DNA of 64,000 nucleotides, from assembly GCA_023055425.1 (NCBI GenBank), contig JALGPY010000002.1, positions 138,565,927-138,629,926 of the forward strand. Direction: 5' to 3'. The notes under the pieces are model-generated. The model made no database searches and had not been told where the DNA came from. It saw only the letters and a program-made list of their open reading frames with translations. Position numbers and translations under genes: made by a program. Origin of the DNA: Linanthus parryae. Taxonomy: Eukaryota; Streptophyta; Magnoliopsida; Ericales; Polemoniaceae. This document shows, piece after piece, positions 10,028 to 22,440 of the stretch. Each line of letters starts with the position of its first letter. Positions within the stretch are counted from its first letter, which is position 1.

Positions 10028-12479
10028 ATCGTGGGTCAGCAGCAATTTTTTGGGGCTTTTCCGTATTATTTCCAAACTTTGTAATATTATTATGGGAACG
10101 TATTTAAGACTTTTAGGTCGTCTTTTTCAGTAGTTTTGGAAGATTAGAGACATCTTTGGAGATCAAGAAGCCTAGGAGAGAGCTTAGGAGCTTTTGGATC
10201 ATTCGTTTGAATTCTAAACTCTCGTTTTTCTTGATTTTCATGTTTAAACTCATTATAATCGTTGTTTTGATTATGAATATGAGTAGCTAAACACCTTTTG
10301 CTGGGAATTCTCGTTTGGTGTAGCTAGGGTTTGATCTAAAGTTGATGTTTTGATGATTGTAATGCATGCTTTAGCTTAATCTCTCGTGTTTATTCATTGT
10401 TATGGATTATTTGCGTTCTTAATCACATTATCTTTGCGAGTAGCTAACGTAGAGATAGAATCAATTAGTTTCACGCGGTAACTCCGTGATAACTAGTCGG
10501 TAAATTGAATAATCCACCTAGTCGTATCAATGTTTGGTAACTCGGCATCGTTAACTAGGATCGTTAAAGTAGAATCATAATCTTAATGCATACTTAAACC
10601 TAAATTAGGCTTGGTAACTCGGTTTAGTTTAGTTTAAGTATAGTGGATTTGCTTGGTAACTCAGTAAGTTCAACATTGCTTGATTAATAGTGAATAACAC
10701 GTGGTTGTTTTACGAATCAAAACATAAATTTAGATCGACCTAGTGAACCCAGAGAATTCCCGGTGCTTCTCCTTTATTGATAAAAAAACCTCCAAAAATT
10801 CATTCTTCATTAATCGTGAATTATTTCACTTGGTTAATTGAGAATTTTGCGTTTAATTTCTTAGAATTAGATAAAAACACAACTTGCGACTTGCCCACAT
10901 AAGGTTTAGAATAATAACTAAATTAAACAAAGTCCCTTGGGTTCGACAACCCGGATTTCCGGTTTATTACTACACACGACGGCTGTGCACTTGCAGTTGG
11001 AACGTGTCACTTCGCCAAGTCATTTGAGAATTTTAGACCCTCTTAGCCGTTATTGCTTTGAATGCAAATTGTCCCATTGCTGGGAGACACAAATTCTGTG
11101 ATATACGGCTTCAATTTAGTTTCTCTCTTAAGTTCGACGTTGGATTGAGTCCAAATTTTCCGTTCACACGGAAGAACATTAGGTTTTTTCACCTTTGAAG
11201 CTCAAATATATATATTCATTTTTTTTTTCATTATTCTCCTATGTTTTTACAACCGTGCAATAGAGATTAAGAGTGTGGGCTTTTTCAGATCTTCTCTTAG
11301 AACCACCTTAAGGGATAGTGGTGCACGCTCCCCGACTTCGCTTAGGCCGAAGACTTGTACCACATGAAACCGACTCTACACGAAGGTTCACCCCAGATTA
11401 TAAGAATCCACAAGTTTCCACCCGAAACTGAATAATCAATCATTTAGAGACTCAATTCTCCTAGCACAATAAAGGAGTCAAAAGTATGCCCGTAATCTAC
11501 CTTCACCTTTCCTAGATACCCAGGACATCCCTTCGTGAGACTTGTGCACACAATACTAGAATTAAAGTCTCCCTACCATGGTGCTTCCTACTCTCATGAG
11601 ATCTTTCACTGGATTCTCTTCGGTTTCTAGGTCCTAAGTTTCCCTTTCTCAAATTTTCATTTTTTTAGGATTTTTCTAGTTTTTATTATTTGTTTTAGAT
11701 TTTTTCATTTTTTTCCTAACTCTATATGCATTTGGCCAACTCGATTAACCAACACATTTGGGGTAGGAGGACTCAATAAATAAAAGTGCAACAATAATAT
11801 ATACAATGCAATAAATTAAACGTGAAAATGCAAACCGAACTGACTGACACCTACGTGCTAGACTGACTCGCTAAACTATATTCTAATCTAGATGTAACTG
11901 GCGATGCAAGAGACGGACATGGCTAGCAACAGCTAAAAATCCCCCCACACTTGAGCGCTTCGTTGTCCTCAACAAATTTAGAGATCAACCAAGAAGACTC
12001 GGCATTCAAATGTGAGGGGCGGTTATTCTCTCGGATTCAAAGCCATGTAGTCCAATAAATTTAGAGCTAAAATGAACTACGTGCACATGACAAGTTACGT
12101 GTACCGAAATTAAGCAAGTACTCAAGTATTCCCTAAGATTCTAATAGCTAATCCCAGCGGCGACTGACCACCTTGACCAAGTTTTCAAATAAAATCCTAG
12201 AGCAAGTACGATGTGCCTAAACGGTAAGTAAAGAGAGAGGAAAAAAAGTACTCACAGCCGACACAAGGTCGGGGACGAAATCGGATAGGTGCTTACTGAG
12301 ATAGCAAGAACAATCCCCAAGAAAACATTGCCCGGAACAATGCAAGATCCCTGGAGGTCGAGTGTGCGAAACACACCGGGTTTGATTGATCAGTTGTTGC
12401 TGACGAAAAGAGAACGAAGAATCCCCGAACTCGTGATGTGAGCTCCCGTAACGGTCGAGTGCGCAAGTAGCACACCGGG

Positions 12480-13540
12480 GTCGATGTCTTCGTCAAACTT
12501 CTCATCCAGATTTCTTTCTGACCAACATTGAAAATGTTTCTCGAGGAGTAACTAGGCCACAATGATGATTAATATCCTCAACAATTTTCAGCACAGTTCT
12601 CTGTTTTACTTGACACCTTTTGCCTAAGCTTCTCCTCGTTGTCTTCTCTTCGGTACCCATCAAACACCATAAACCGCCCATCACACAATTTCATCTTAAC
12701 AAATTTCCTGTAACTCAACTCTTCGCAACAATCCAGTTCGGTCCCTCCCATTTTTTTAAGTCAACAACACATTGTTGAGTTTGTTTTTGGGTGCTGCAAT
12801 CATTGTGAACAAAGGAGGCAGCTGTGTTGTGTGATTCTGGTCGAAGGAACATGGTGGAGACAAACAATGTTGAGTGCTGGTGCTCTCTACATTGATGGCA
12901 GCGATGGTCGTGATTGGATAGGCTTTCAATTGATCGGAGAATCGGGGAGAGGCGGTGGTGATAGCTGGTGGGTTCTGCGTCATTCTGGACTAGCCTACCT
13001 CTTCGCCGTCGTCCATGGCTGGGCTGAGTTTCTATTATCAGTGATTGCTGGGTTTCAGGGTAATTGGGTATGAAGGTTACGGTGGATACGGGAATGGATC
13101 GGGGAAAATCTTGTGTTACGGGTGTTCTTGGCGGCGGCAAAGTCGAGTTTCTAGTACGAATTCAGGTGTCGTTTTGGTTTCTGGGTTTGGCTGACCATGT
13201 GGCCGGAGCGGGTTCGTAGATCGGGGAATGAGAGAAAAGCAGTGAAGGACGGGGTTGTGGTTCTGGTCGAGGTGGGTTGAGGTCGTGGGTTTCAATTATC
13301 AGATGAGGTTGAGGAAAAGGGTGGTACAGGGGTTCTGGGTCTTGTTTCTGTCGGCAGTTGAGGCGGTGGAAGAGAACGGAGAACAGAGCAGCAGCGGTGG
13401 TGGTCGATTGCAGAGAAGATGGTGGTGGATGTCTGGAGATGGTGGATGGTGGTGGTGATTGTTCCGTTGGAGAAGGGGAGAGAGAAGAAAGGGGCAACAG
13501 GAGAATGAGGAGGACGGGTTCAAGTTAGCACTTTGATAAC
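12480..13540 (-). other. Segment of element B unlike element A, in the ORF3 position
   Basis: Where element A has ORF3, element B has about 1 kb that shares nothing obvious with it. On the - strand it gives short Pro/Ser-rich frames (12715-13140, 13162-13497), and on the + strand Gly/Trp-rich ones; both come from GGTGGT-type low-complexity sequence and I do not trust them as genes. It could be a captured host fragment or a later insertion. Both flanks (11940-12000 and 13630 onwards) are recognisable element sequence. Confidence 0.4.
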
Positions 13541-13630
13541 TTTAATTTTCATTTATGACACTCGGCCCCCTGATAGTTTCAAACAAATGCGCAACGACCC
13601 CCTTTGGACCAAATTGAACCCAACCAAAAC

Positions 13631-13707
13631 TAGTTCGTGCGACCTACTTACTAGGTCGTGCGACCTAGTAAAAAAATCTGTTTTGGCTAAGTAGGTCATA
13701 CGACCTA
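13631..13707. repeat. Palindromes of element B (TAGGTCGTGCGACCTA type)
   Basis: Three sites: 13631-13646 (left arm decayed), 13652-13667 (18 bp dyad CTAGGTCGTGCGACCTAG at 13651-13668) and 13692-13707. Start-to-start steps are 21 and 40 bp, about one and two units of 20. The central TCGYRCGA is the same as in element A apart from one CA change, but the outer arms differ. The position, after the pol spacer and before the ORF3 slot, matches block 1 of element A. Confidence 0.8.
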
Positions 13708-14649
13708 GTTACCAGCCCGCAAAAATTCTAACTCCTCCCGGCTTGCTTTTTTCTTGAATTTTGAGCTTGAAACAGCCCCTAACAAGCTCAAACATGATAC
13801 TTCACCCCCACACTTGGAATCAAACATGTCGTTTCACAAGTTAGATCGGTCGCACATGTTTTGACCTTTTTAGCCATTTTCGGATGTTTTTCGCTGCTTA
13901 AGCATCCTTTCTCGCCTTTTTGATCGTTCCTTTGCTTTTGTAATGGATCTCCTCGACCTCGGGATTTACATTATAAACAATTACCAATGTCCGGGGAATC
14001 CTTTATTCTTAAAATTTGCTCTTCCAAAGGCCTGTTTGGCAATTCCGGATGTTTTTCGCCGCTTTTTCTTCACGAAAACATTCAAATGGCCATAACTCTC
14101 GCGTCCGGACTCCGATGCATGCGATCCACCTATCAACGGAAAGCTCTCGACAACCCCCACACAATGGCACTCTTCAATTCCGCTCACGGTCTTGTTTGCA
14201 AAAAAAATTCCTCGTAATTCGTGCCATTGTGTCAGCTTTCTCGATTTTGCACTGCATTCTTCGCTTGCATCAAGATGGGGAGTTCGGATACGCGCCTCCC
14301 CTCAGGTGTGCTTGTTGAGTGCGTGTTGGAATGGCATCCTTCACCAAATTCTTCATTCTGGATCCCGATACGCGTTTTGGGCTGCTTCTTCTCGTTTTTT
14401 ATGAAATTGTCTCCACACGCATCAAGAAGGGGGATCCGGAATAGGCCTTCCACCTAGAATTTTTGCACACACTCATTGGAAATATTAGTCCCACTCTCTC
14501 GCACCTCTAAAATAAACTAAACAAAAAAAAATAGACAAAACAATATAGAAATCTACACTAAAGCAATAAATAGGTTGGGTTGCCTCCCAACAAGCGCTTG
14601 TAATTTAAGGGCGACGCCCCGACCCAGTTACCTCGAAAGATACTACGGA

Positions 14650-15480
14650 GGTCTTGCACGACGTGCCTCCTCCTTCAATTTTTGGCTCTTGATTTTCGTC
14701 CCCACATCATGTGCACTCACCACATTTGGCTTCTCCGCTATTCGGGTGGATCGATCTGCAAAACTGTAGGGAACCCAAGAGTAGGCTCCACACGATCTTC
14801 TCTAAACTTGATCATTGCCAATTTATTCTTCCCCTTGCCTGGAACACAAGTGATGAATCTAGAGCCTTGATAGTCAATTCCTCTGCCTCCAGATCCACAT
14901 TGGCGCGCATTGTCTTCAAAATTGATGTTCCAAAGATGAGTGGAACATCACGATCCTCCTAGATGTCCACGATCACAAAAGCAGCTGAAAAGACAAACGC
15001 ACCCACTTAGACCAGCAAATTCTCAATCACCCCATTTTTTGTAACTATAGAATTGTTTGTCAATTGCATACCCATCTTCACCGGGGTTGGTGCACCAATG
15101 CCAATCTCTGAAATAGGGAAAATGGTATGAGATTGATACTCGCGCCCAGATCGCAGAGTCCATGTGTGTGATACCCACCCCCAAGAGTGCAGCCTAAGAT
15201 GACACTGCCTGGATCTCTCATCTTGGGAATGTCCCTCTTTTAACAGTACTACACGTCTATGTCAGCTTCACCGTGGCATAAAGGTCTATTTTCTTCTTGC
15301 CCCACAAAATCTCTTTCAGAAATTTCTTGTACTTTGGCATCTGAGCAAGCGCTTCCACAAGAGGAATATTTATATGCAGTTGTTTGAATATATTCAGAAA
15401 TTTCCCAAAATGTTCCTCATCAATCCTCTTTATTTCCGTCGGATATGGAACATCTGGTACATACTGAGCCGGATTTAGAG
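14650..15480 (-). pseudogene. Protease relic of element B
   Basis: The - strand here still spells pieces of the Athila protease region (an active-site region like [10 protein letters not shown] around 15130, and a DVPLIF segment followed by a decayed counterpart of element A's NGELTMQI region further on), broken by stops and shifts. It ends near 14650, where the sequence jumps to the block that follows integrase in element A. This marks the deletion of RT, RNase H and integrase. Confidence 0.6.
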
Positions 15481-15502
15481 TTTTCTTGGGCTCTTATTTC
15501 TT

Positions 15503-17125
15503 CTAAACTGTTTCCTTTGATTGGGGAATCACGGCCTTGGGCACTTCTTCACCCAATCCCTTCTCAGTGGCCTTTGTAGCTTCAGCTCTCGCATGGCTAG
15601 GATATGGAGGATTCTTAGTAATCACACCACTGCGAGTATTAATTACCTTGAGCTGCTCAGTAGGAACAGTGGTATTAGAAGGAAGCATAACTGGTGGAAT
15701 TTTAGCGTTCTGATTGGCTATTTGCCCAATCTGCATCTCATGGATTTTCACAGTAGCCTCAATAGAAACCATCTTCTCGTTCATCTTTGATAACAAGTTG
15801 TACAAGTCCGGCTGTTGTTGTTGTTGTTGTGTCTTTTGCTGTGGAAATTGCCTTTGAGTTTGATACTGAGCATTGGGCTGCTGACCTGGTGCATAAATTC
15901 CACTATTCGGGTTCGCATAGCTAAAGTTTGGGTGATTGCGGTTGTTGGGTGGGTATGTATTAGGTCACTGCTGCTGTCTTATGAAATTCACATCCCCAAT
16001 ACTGCCATCATAACCCTGACTCTCATCTTCTAGTAACTCACCCATGGGTTTTACCTGTGATGAAGGTTGTAGGCCATTGAATGCAGATGTCATGGATTCA
16101 AGCTTTTTCTCCATAGACTCGATTTTGTTGACCAAAGCTGCATCCCCAGGCCTTGAATACCTTCGAGTCTCGGACCTCGTAGTCTCTCTCTTGGACACGT
16201 TGTTAAGCAAATCCTGAGCTCGCTGTGCTCCAAGCCCCATAAATGTACCCCCAGCTAGCATATCCAACTGGTCAGCTGTCTCTTTGTCTAATGCACTATA
16301 GAATTAATGGAGGATTTTGTGCCATGGGTCCCCGTGATTCAGGCACCTGCGAAGAATTTGGCTAAACTTTCTCCATGTATCTCCCAATGAGCTGTCTTCT
16401 TCCTGGGTGAACTTTGTAATCTCGGCCATTTGCTGAGAAACCTTGGACGGTGGAAAATACCTCCTCATAAATTCATGGCAGAAATCTGCCCATGTCACGA
16501 TACTCCCAGGTGGAAGCTCCATAAGCCATTTCTTGGCTTTTCCAGATAAAGAGAAAGGAAACAATAATAGCTTGACCGTTTCATCTGGAACCCTCTGGTC
16601 GTGCAAAGTAGAAGTGACCTGATCAAAAATAAGAAGATGGTGGTTGGGAACATCTCCTGGGGCTCCAGTGAATGCGCACTCATCACGAACCATGTTAATC
16701 ATGTGCAGGCGCAGCTCAAAATGTTGGGCATTGATGTGTTGCCAAACAATGGTGGGTTGATAGCAGGCTGAAGTAGTTCGAAAAAAATCTACCATAGGAG
16801 GATCTGCGTTCTCAACATTCTCTACCCGGATAGCTGGGTTCTGCCCATTGTTTATGTTACCCCCATTGTTGCCACCATTAGCTCCTCCATTGTTTCCCTC
16901 TACTACCCCCACACCAGGTGGTGGTGGATTTTGAGGATTGTGGCGTGCGAGAGCTGCTTGTACCTCAACCATTTTAGCTCTCAGCTCCTTAGTTTCACGT
17001 GCCATGTTGGCCACAGTATTCTCTGCAGCGATTCTGGCAGCTTGAGCATCTTGTGCTTCCTTACGAAGCCTCTCCAACTCAGCTCTCTCTTGATCTTCCA
17101 TAAGAACTGAGTTTGTTTTCCTCAA
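15503..17125 (-). pseudogene. Gag of element B, broken by stops and frameshifts
   Basis: Structural protein of the retrotransposon particle, in three pieces: 17125-16304, 16267-15965 and 15805-15503. The first starts with a coiled-coil-like Glu/Ala/Arg-rich stretch, then a Pro/Gly/Asn-rich linker, then the gag core (YQPTIVWQHINAQHFELRLH, FPFSLSGKAKKWLMELPPGS, WADFCHEFMRRYFPPSK, DTWRKFSQILRRC), which matches the retrotransposon gag family. The last piece ([20 protein letters not shown]) matches the start of the element A frame at about 50-110, which shows that the left edge of the window cuts element A near its gag end. No zinc knuckle is seen. Non-functional here. Confidence 0.85.
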
Positions 17126-17318
17126 TTCTCTACGTCATGTGCGCAATAAAGATTCCGGGTCCTCAAGTACAGGGTATAAATTTCCGTCACGAGAACGGGT
17201 CATGCAACGTAATAATCAACCTTAAATCAAAGATAGAACAAAGAAAGTAGGTGAACGACGAATATTAACAGAAAAGTAAAATCCCTAAGGCTAGGAATTA
17301 TAACTAATTTAGCCGAAG

Positions 17319-17336
17319 TCCCCGGCAACGGCGCCA
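17319..17336 (-). other. Primer binding site of element B (tRNA-Asp type)
   Basis: On the - strand TGGCGCCGTTGCCGGGGA lies six bases inside the LTR end. It is complementary to the 3' end of plant tRNA-Asp and is the primer site typical of Athila elements. It fixes the orientation and LTR edge of element B. Confidence 0.85.
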
Positions 17337-17342
17337 AAAAAT

Positions 17343-18803
17343 TGACACGATCCAACCGCAAGTGTACGGCTGTCGCATGTAGTAATATCCGGTAATCCAG
17401 GTTTATCGTACCCAAGAGACTTCTTTGTAGATTAGTATTAAATCCAATCCTTATGTGGTCCAATCGTAGTTGTTTGTGTTTACTAATTCTACTAAAATTG
17501 AAGAAAGTATGAATCTCAATTAATCGATCAAAGTGTTTCACGATTAATAAAGGCTAAGTATTGTAGGGTTTTCTCAAAGTTTGATGAAATCAGGATATCT
17601 CTACGGTTAACTAGGTATTTCCCACTATGTTGGATTTACGTTCTAATAACACGATGATTCTTTATTCTAGCTTAACGAGCATGTTTATGTTGAAGATATC
17701 TTAACCAACACCTATACTTAAACTATCAAAACCGATTTCTCTAGTCTAATCCAGTTTAAGCATGCTTTATGATCATTAATCTACTCTTTGTTCTTAGCTA
17801 ACTAGCAAGATTTCTCAACCCTAGATACGGCTAGTGTGTGTTTCAATTTGTCAGGAAATATACGTAGATGTCTATATTGTTTATGACCTAGCTCAGTCCT
17901 ATTAATACGAATACTAATAGAAAAGATGAATCAAACGCATAAAACACACATAGCTAGATAAGAAATCATCAATTAAGCTTGAATGCATGAAAGCAAATCC
18001 ATAAATCACAATCCATATTTATCAAAACCTAGATTCCTACGAGATATCCAGAAATAAAAGTTTAAACATGATCACAATACAAGTTTTCATGATCAATAAT
18101 CAAAACTAGAGAAGAAACGGAGTTTTAGAAGCCAAACGAATGATCCAAGTGCTCCCAAGCTTCTCCAATCGTTCCCTAACTCCAAGACCTCCGAAGCAAC
18201 TTCAAAACTGTGTTTTAGGTCTGAGAATGCGTTTCCCCAGGTCTGGGCACGTTTCTTAATGACATTTGGCCGAAATTGCACTTCAGCCCCTCTAGTTTGT
18301 AATTCTCAGACAGAATTGTTTGCTGATCTTGCACGGGCTGTATCTCCCTCATACGGACTCGTCTTCGGGCCTAACATATATCGTTGGAAATATACGGATG
18401 TCTACTTTCCAATGTCGTAGGTCTTTGTCCAAAATTCTTTGTAGATTTTACTGAGCATCGAAAAGAGTGCAGGCTGGTCCTGTGTTACTTTTCCAACTTT
18501 TCATCGTTTTTGCGTTTCATTTTCTCCTCTTTGTCTAGCTCCATACCAAGAATATCCAAACCTCTAATCAGCTCCATGGCATCTATTTCACCTGAGATAA
18601 AAAAATATATACTACCCGTGCAATTATCATCCCAAATATGAGAGAAAACATGCGCAAATAAGATAGAAACACAACTTTTCACTCTTAGGCTTATAAATCG
18701 TCAAATTCACATATTTGTGCAAATATAACATATAAACCATGCGAAATAAGCCTAATACAAGTGATTAGAAAGTATAATAATAACTCATAAAAGAGAGTTA
18801 TCA
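17343..18803 (-). mobile_element. 5' LTR of element B (1461 bp)
   Basis: Ends are TGACACG... and ...GAGTTATCA on the + strand, that is TGATAACTC to CGTGTCA on the - strand, matching element A and the solo LTR at 29918-31492. No palindrome block is visible inside, unlike the element A LTR. The base after the end (18804) begins chromovirus-like LTR sequence, so element B inserted there. Confidence 0.85.
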
Positions 18804-19061
18804 GCTTTACAAGCACAGGTTAAACGTTTCAAAATGCCTATATCTACTTTGTTATAATTTTTACTCTATGGCAATCCGACGTAGTAAAGCTGCTGCCTCC
18901 TATTCTTGGCAGGTGAGTTGCGGGAAGCTGGGAAGTAGACAAACACTTAGATGATTATACGCCAGAGTATGCTAATTGTTATAGTGAGTTTTATTTAAAT
19001 TCCAGTTTCTTTAATTCCTTCTTGTAACAGAACCGTTAGGGTTAGTCTCCTTGCTGATCAT
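18804..19061 (+). repeat. Left copy of a 260-bp direct repeat from a chromovirus-like LTR
   Basis: Matches 27166-27424 with small differences, starting GCTTTACAAGCACAGGTT and including CTGCCTCCTATTCTTGGCAG and ATTATACGCCAGAGTATGC. The left end is the insertion point of element B; the right end runs into the - strand SIRE-like LTR. The two copies bracket the head-to-head SIRE halves. Confidence 0.85.
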
Positions 19062-19066
19062 TTCCT

Positions 19067-20304
19067 TGTGAAGGACAGTACAGCAGGAATAACTACAGGA
19101 TCAATACTCTAGAAGGGGGGTTGAATAGAGTATGGCAAATTTTTCAACTTTTGCTAAAAGAGTGGTTAAAAAGTAGTTTATGAAGTGCAGCAAGTATTTC
19201 AAGGCCTTGAAATGAGTTTCAAGTCCTTGGAATCAAAACAAATAGTAAAGAGAAAGCTGATAGTTTTCAAGACCTTGAAATGGGTTTCAAGCCCTTGAAC
19301 TAAAACCTGTTTTGAGCAGTATATAAACTAAGTAACATGCGGCAAAGTAAATACAAGAGACACAATTATTTATAGAGTTCATTCCACTTGGACATACGTC
19401 TCTACCTCAAGGACATAATCTCTGCAGTTTTCAACTCAATTCTTATTATTCAAAAGCTAAGCCCTAGATCTCAAGCACAGAGAGATTCCTTACTCTGTTA
19501 CAGCTTGTGGTTCTCAATAACCTATCTAGTACCTGCTCTAGCTAACTGATTTACTAAGAATTCTCTATTGTTCACTTTGAAAAATCCACGAGAATAAGAA
19601 CAAGAAGTATTATATAAAAGATATACAAATGATGATCATAAGAGAAGAACAAAGAGAGCTAAGTCTTCAGTGAATGTGCAATGTTCTTCAGATTATTGGA
19701 TTGAGTGATGTGGATTAGCTTCTTGGTTGCTTGTCATTCCTCTGTAGAGTTTGAATGTCTTTGTATGTTCTGCTCTGGTGTGTCTATGAAATTCTTCATT
19801 CAAATCCTTTTTATGCAGCTTGTTTGAATTGAAGATATGCAGGATCTTCATTAACAAACTATCCTAAAATTTAGCTACAAGTCTTTGACTCTGTTAGCAG
19901 CTCTTCAACGGCTAGTTGCTCAGTATCTTGAAAGATACTGAGTTGATCTTGTTTTTTAGAATGTTGGGAAGACTTAGGTATAGCAGATCAATGTGCATAA
20001 TAACTTTGACATATTGATTTCCATCTTGCATTCAAATAGATTAGGAAATAATCCTGCAAAATAGGAACCTAAATATCCCTGCATAAACTGAGTCAAACAA
20101 ATAGATTAATCAAAGTTTAGATTGTAAGAATTATTTATATTTCATCATCAAATAGCATATAATAAATCATAAGAGATTAGGATTCATAATAGGATCAACA
20201 TCTCCCCCTAAGTTCATGCATGAATCTGCAGTGCTAGTTTCAAACCCTTGAAATCAGTTTCAAGGCCTTAAAACAGACAGCCTTTGAATCATGTTGAACT
20301 TACA
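19067..20304 (-). mobile_element. SIRE-like copia LTR, - strand copy (1238 bp)
   Basis: On the - strand it starts TGTAAGTTCAACATG after the polypurine tract AAGGGGGAGAT and ends near CTTCACA at 19067. Near its 3' end it has the CTATTCAACCCCCCTTCTAG signature also found at 61290-61330. It carries palindrome pairs at 19197/19217, 19265/19285 and 20238/20258. The right end (20304) is fixed by the polypurine tract; the left end is inferred from the terminal dinucleotide. Confidence 0.75.
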
Positions 20305-20635
20305 ATCTCCCCCTTGATGAAAGACAAAACCAAAATCCTTTTAGGAATAAATTCTCTCCAAAAAAAAAAGAATCATTAGAGTATAGCAAAATCCATGATA
20401 GTAAAATTTAACACAAGATATCCAAGTGATCCAACTTATTAGCAGAAAAAACAGTAACACAGTCTAGCAGCAAACCCTATTGATCTAAACCAGATCTCTA
20501 AGCCAGATAACAGTACAAAAAGTAAAAAAATAATAATAAATTTCTCCCCCTTTTTGACTTTCATCAAAAAAGAATGAGAGAATGTTGGATCAAAGTTTGG
20601 AAAACTAAGTAACAACATTTTGAAGGGATAGAAAT

Positions 20636-20671
20636 TTTCAAGACTTTGAAGAGAGATTTAAGGCCTTAAAA
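20636..20671. repeat. Palindrome pair after the - strand SIRE 3' ORF
   Basis: TTTCAAGACTTTGAAG (20636-20651) and ATTTAAGGCCTTAAAA (20656-20671), separated by 4 bp. Same family and register as the LTR pairs. Confidence 0.7.
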
Positions 20672-20689
20672 AATAAGAAAGAAGAGGCG

Positions 20690-22440
20690 AGAGTTAGGGG
20701 GTTGGAACTCCATCTCCCTTGGGCTCAGCATCTTCTTCTCCACTATCTTCTTCATCATCCTCATCATCTTATTTCTCTTCTTGATTTTCATGACCAATAG
20801 CACCACCAGTTGTGTCAAACAGTTGTTCTTTAGTCATTATTTTTGGGATGACAGATTTCTTCTTATTTTTCTTGAGATCCTTGATCAACATTCCAGATTC
20901 TGGACTGTCAGCATCAGCTTGTTCTTATTCTTCATCACCCTGTTGCTGAACTGCTTGTTTTCCTTTGTCCACCACCCCTGTAGCCTCATCCTGAGTTGTA
21001 TGCTCACTCAACAGATCTTTGGTTGAACCTTCTGCATCCTTTTTTGATCCTTCTGCAGCCTAAGACACCTCTTCTTCCACATGAAGAACAATGATGCTCT
21101 TGAAAATACTTTCAACCATATACTTTACCTGCTTGAATTCATTTTCAAACTCATGATGATTATCCTTCAGCTCATCCATATCCTTCCTATGAATTACCAA
21201 GGAAATGTCTTGAGGTTGAGAGGGTAGCTGTGAAGGATGGGTCTAGGCCTTTGGTTTGGGAAACTTCTTGGATTGCAGATCCTTCTCAGACATATCAGAG
21301 TATAGCTTCCATATCCCATCACTTGTTTTTCACGACACCAATTCTCTCAAATGCTTTCTCATCAAGCATGCCGAAACCAGTAGTAATGGTTTCTTCTCTG
21401 TCGGAGGTAAGGTCAAGGTGAATAAAGAATGAAGAAAGCAGATTAGCATAAGGTAGAGGGTGCTTTCTTTCTTTGGTATGAGAGTAGAGCATGTGTTCCA
21501 TCGCAATGGTTGGAAGATCAATTTCATACACATGCATGATCAAATACATCAAATATAAAACCCTGTCAGTCAGCAGTTCTTTTGAATTCTCCCTAGGCAC
21601 TACACACCTCATTAAGATAGTGAACAAAACTTTTGCTCCAACAGTTAGCACAGAGTGTGTTAACTGTTTAGAGAAGGTAGAGACATTAGGTAGAAAGAAT
21701 TCTTCCCTATCCAGTTTCAAAGCTTCAACTTTGTTGGGGTAGTTTTCAGTGCTCTTGGGACAGCCTAGAACACTTCCAAACTCTGAGTGATATTGTAATC
21801 CCAGCAACTTCAGATTGAATAACTAGGTTAACAGTTGTTTTGATTTGCACCAAGTTCACATAGAAAAGCCTAGTAAGCCTAGTGTAGGCAGCTTCAAGAG
21901 GGATCAAAATTTTCCAAAGAGAGATTTTCTTCAGCCTCTTAACACTCTCCAGGTTCATGGTTTTCAACATGTTAACACTAACCATGCTACAATAGGCTAG
22001 AGGTCTAGAAGTAAAACCATCTAACTGTTAACCTCAAGCAGTTTGAGAGATAAACCACTTGCTAGAAAGTTTCTTACCAGGGGGCTGAGGCTTTTCTTAA
22101 TAGATCTGCAGTTCTTTGCCAGTTTTTTTCTCTTGATCACCTTCTACTACTTTTTATTTTCCCTTTTCAACAACTGTAGGCTTCTTCTTCTTCAACTTCT
22201 TTGGACTAGCCACTTGTTCTTCTGGTTGTTTCTCAGGAGCAGACTGATCTGCCTTCCTCTTCTCGCTAGAGGTTGGTGTCAGATCTTTCTTGCTCTTCTT
22301 CTTTGGAGGAGGTGAAGGAGCCTTTTCTTCAGTTGGAGTTCTAGAACTTGAATCACCACTGATGGTTTGAATCACATCTTCTGCAGTCTTCCTCTTCTTT
22401 TCTGAAACCACCTTTGAACCTCCATCCATCTTGATTCTTT
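20690..22440 (-). pseudogene. SIRE-like 3' ORF (env-position), - strand copy, broken
   Basis: The frame begins near 22430 with MDGGSKVVSEKKRK, a Lys/Pro/Ser-rich basic N-terminal part (to about 22155), then continues in shifted frames: 21985-21746 and 21807-21319. The second holds the domain core (LTVGAKVLFTILMRCVVP, ELLTDRVLYLMYLIMHVYE, LPTIAMEHML). An acidic, Glu-rich tail follows near 20700-21100. This layout (basic head, globular middle, acidic tail) matches the ORF3 of element A. SIRE elements are known to carry an extra ORF after pol called env-like; the function is not established. Non-functional because of several shifts and stops. Confidence 0.7.

Larger units (their letters stand above)
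9415..11009 (+). mobile_element. 3' LTR of element A (1595 bp)
   Basis: Starts TGATAACTCCGTTTTCGGAG right after the polypurine tract and ends CGTGTCA at 11009, the same termini as the LTR of element B (17343-18803) and the solo LTR at 29918-31492. It holds a GTCAA-rich promoter-like stretch (9695-9820), the second palindrome block (9849-10027) and a TATA-like TATTTAAG at 10101, about 75 bp downstream of the palindromes. The 5 bp after the LTR (CTTCG, 11010-11014) would be the target duplication; its partner lies left of the window. Confidence 0.88.
11015..18803 (-). mobile_element. Element B, decayed Athila-like element on the - strand
   Basis: Reading on the - strand: 5' LTR 18803-17343, tRNA-Asp-type primer site, gag 17125 to about 15500, protease relic to about 14650, then directly the post-integrase spacer (14640-14100), three palindromes, an unrelated 1-kb segment and 3' non-coding sequence to about 11015. 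RT, RNase H and integrase are missing, a deletion of about 3 kb compared with element A. No 3' LTR is visible; the element stops at the end of element A's LTR, so I infer element A inserted into it and the remainder lies left of the window. Confidence 0.8.
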
